Shown here piece by piece: positions 5,351 to 6,659 of a stretch of DNA of 6,659 bases. The notes beneath the pieces were generated by a model. That model made no database searches. It saw only the letters and a list, made by a program, of their open reading frames with translations, and was not told the DNA's origin. The stretch is from an uncultured Erysipelotrichaceae bacterium. GTDB taxonomy: Bacteria; Bacillota_I; Bacilli_A; Erysipelotrichales; Erysipelotrichaceae. The position numbers and the translations under genes were made by a program. The first letter of the stretch is position 1, and every line of letters begins with the position of its first letter. The stretch spans positions 1 to 6,659 of the forward strand of contig CADBPK010000235.1 in assembly GCA_902796465.1 (NCBI GenBank), read 5' to 3'.

Positions 5351-6472
5351 ATGTATATTATTGAAGTCCTTTCCAGAATCTTCCAGGAATCCGGATTTGC
5401 GGCTTTGCTGGAAGATCCGCGCTATCTGATCATGATCATGATCGCATGCCTGCTTCTGTATCTGGGCATTGCCAAAAAATATGAACCGCTGCTGATGATT
5501 CCGATTGCTTTCGGTGTGCTGCTGGCAAATCTGCCGCGCACAGGTATCACGGAAGGTCTGATCCATTATCTGTCGCTGGGTGTCGAATACGGGATCTATC
5601 CTTCCCTGGTGTTTCTCGGCACCGGGGCAATGACCGATTTCGGACCGCTGATCGCGAGTCCCTCTTCCCTCCTCATGGGTGCAGGGGCACAGTTCGGTAT
5701 CTTTACAGCATTTCTGATGGCACTCGCGCTTGGATTTGATCCGAAAGTTGCCGCTGCCATTGGTGTAATCGGCGGGGCGGACGGTCCTACTGCCATCCTG
5801 ACAGCTTCCAAGCTGGCAATGGAGTATCTGCCGGCAATCGCCATCGCAGCTTATTCCTATATGGCTCTGATCCCGATGATCCAGCCTCCGCTGATGCGGC
5901 TGATGACAACGGAAAAAGAACGCAAAGTTGTCATGAAACAGACAAGAACGGTTTCCAAAGCAGAAAGAATCCTGTTCCCGATCATTGTCACGATCTTCGT
6001 CGTTCTTCTGATTCCGGATACATGTCCGCTTGTTGGCATGCTGATGTTCGGCAACCTGCTGAAGGAAACAGGTCTGACAGACCGTCTCAGCGATACGGCA
6101 CAGAATGCGCTGACAAATATCGTCATCATATTCCTCGGCATCTCCGTAGGAGCCAAAGCTGTTGCCACAACGTTTATTACAGTGAGAACGATCGAAATCA
6201 TCATCCTCGGTCTGATCGCGTTCAGCTTCTCAACGATCGGAGGCCTGATGCTCGGCAAGCTGATGTACAGAGCGACAGGCGGAAAGGTAAACCCGCTGAT
6301 CGGCTCTGCCGGTGTATCCGCAGTACCGATGGCTGCCCGTGTCAGCCAGATGGAAGGCCAGAAAGCGAATCCGGCAAACTACCTGCTGATGCATGCGATG
6401 GGTCCGAACGTTGCCGGTGTTATCGGCTCAGCTGTTGCGGCGGGATTCATGCTGAAGATCTTCGGCGGTTGA
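5351..6472 (+). CDS. oadB: Na+-translocating decarboxylase, beta subunit
   Basis: This integral membrane subunit decarboxylates carboxybiotin and couples it to Na+ export. The 373-residue protein is hydrophobic throughout, with many membrane helices and a re-entrant GGADGPTAIL region (141-150). Residues shown to matter in Klebsiella OadB (Asp203, Tyr229, Asn373, Gly377, Ser382, Arg389, from memory) match Asp144, Tyr170, Asn314, Gly318, Ser323 and Arg330 at a constant offset of 59, which implies an ungapped alignment across that stretch and a shorter N-terminus here. That shorter length is normal for the Firmicutes and for MmdB. All key residues being present suggests a working pump. The ATG at 5351 has GTGAGG (5337-5342) eight bases upstream, overlapping the stop codon of the carrier gene. 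It is the last gene of the operon. Beta subunits of the oxaloacetate, methylmalonyl-CoA and glutaconyl-CoA enzymes are very alike, so the substrate call comes from oadA. Confidence 0.95.
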   Translation: MYIIEVLSRIFQESGFAALLEDPRYLIMIMIACLLLYLGIAKKYEPLLMIPIAFGVLLANLPRTGITEGLIHYLSLGVEYGIYPSLVFLGTGAMTDFGPLIASPSSLLMGAGAQFGIFTAFLMALALGFDPKVAAAIGVIGGADGPTAILTASKLAMEYLPAIAIAAYSYMALIPMIQPPLMRLMTTEKERKVVMKQTRTVSKAERILFPIIVTIFVVLLIPDTCPLVGMLMFGNLLKETGLTDRLSDTAQNALTNIVIIFLGISVGAKAVATTFITVRTIEIIILGLIAFSFSTIGGLMLGKLMYRATGGKVNPLIGSAGVSAVPMAARVSQMEGQKANPANYLLMHAMGPNVAGVIGSAVAAGFMLKIFGG

Positions 6473-6482
6473 TTATACTTTG

Positions 6483-6509
6483 AAAAGCCATCTCTGCATG
6501 GCTTTTTTT
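6483..6509 (+). terminator. Intrinsic terminator of the oad operon
   Basis: AAAAGCCAT (6483-6491) pairs with ATGGCTTTT (6498-6506) around the loop CTCTGC, and the T run covers 6503-6509. It starts ten bases after the oadB stop. The A-rich left side could let it work on the other strand as well. Confidence 0.9.
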
Positions 6510-6659
6510 GCTCTCATAAGTATTTACTGTCAAAAACTGCATTAATAAAATCTCTATTTCTTTTTTTAAGAAATAATTATAGAATATGGTGTGGAATTTA
6601 TATCAGAGATTCCCTTCGTGCTTCTGAAACAGATGTACGGAGAAAGGAAAATACCAAAG
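6510..6659 (+). other. Gene-free end region, likely the leader of a gene starting past the window
   Basis: This A/T-rich stretch includes a T run and TTAAG at 6561-6570 and -10-like words (TATAGA near 6579, TATGGT 6585-6590), but no good -35. A weak hairpin TCAGA/TCTGA (6603-6607 with 6623-6627) is possible. AGAAAGGAAA (6641-6650) looks like a ribosome binding site placed for a start codon just outside. An ATG at 6633 opens nine codons to the edge but has no ribosome binding site. No known riboswitch is recognised. Confidence 0.3.

Noticed and set aside
6601..6659. A riboswitch or T-box at the right edge
   Set aside because: Only one weak 5-bp stem can be drawn and none of the conserved core words of known classes are present; the sequence ends too soon.

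Overview
The window reads as ordinary chromosomal DNA of a low-to-middle GC Bacillota (Firmicutes), probably a fermentative anaerobe. The basis is strong AGGAGG-type ribosome binding sites, sigma-A-like promoters, intrinsic terminators with long T runs, and a four-gene Na+-pumping oxaloacetate decarboxylase in the split form (biotin carrier on its own polypeptide). I cannot fix the family; the Erysipelotrichia would fit but this is only an impression.

Left edge (1-87): the last two domains of a bacterial group II intron, with catalytic domain V and branch-point domain VI. The intron body and any maturase gene lie outside the window. Next (113-1437, minus strand) is a two-gene operon, surE followed by a Nudix hydrolase, joined by an ATGA stop/start overlap. 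A short divergent promoter region of about 55 bp separates surE from rsmF (1493-2836, plus strand), an rRNA m5C methyltransferase whose terminator overlaps its own stop codon.

Middle (2861-3105): a promoter, tRNA-Cys(GCA), tRNA-Leu(UAA) and a terminator form a small tRNA transcription unit.

Right half (3155-6509): a promoter containing overlapping inverted repeats drives oadA (carboxyltransferase), oadG (small membrane subunit), a free-standing biotin carrier and oadB (membrane decarboxylase and Na+ channel), ending at a strong terminator. OadA would move the carboxyl group of oxaloacetate to biotin on the carrier. OadB would release it as CO2 and export Na+, with OadG holding the complex together. 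The last 150 bases hold no gene but look like the leader of a gene that starts past the edge.

No clear new system is visible. The points that most deserve a second look are the palindromes in the oad promoter, the intron end abutting a hairpin at the end of the Nudix gene, the altered Nudix box, and the possibly leaderless start of rsmF.
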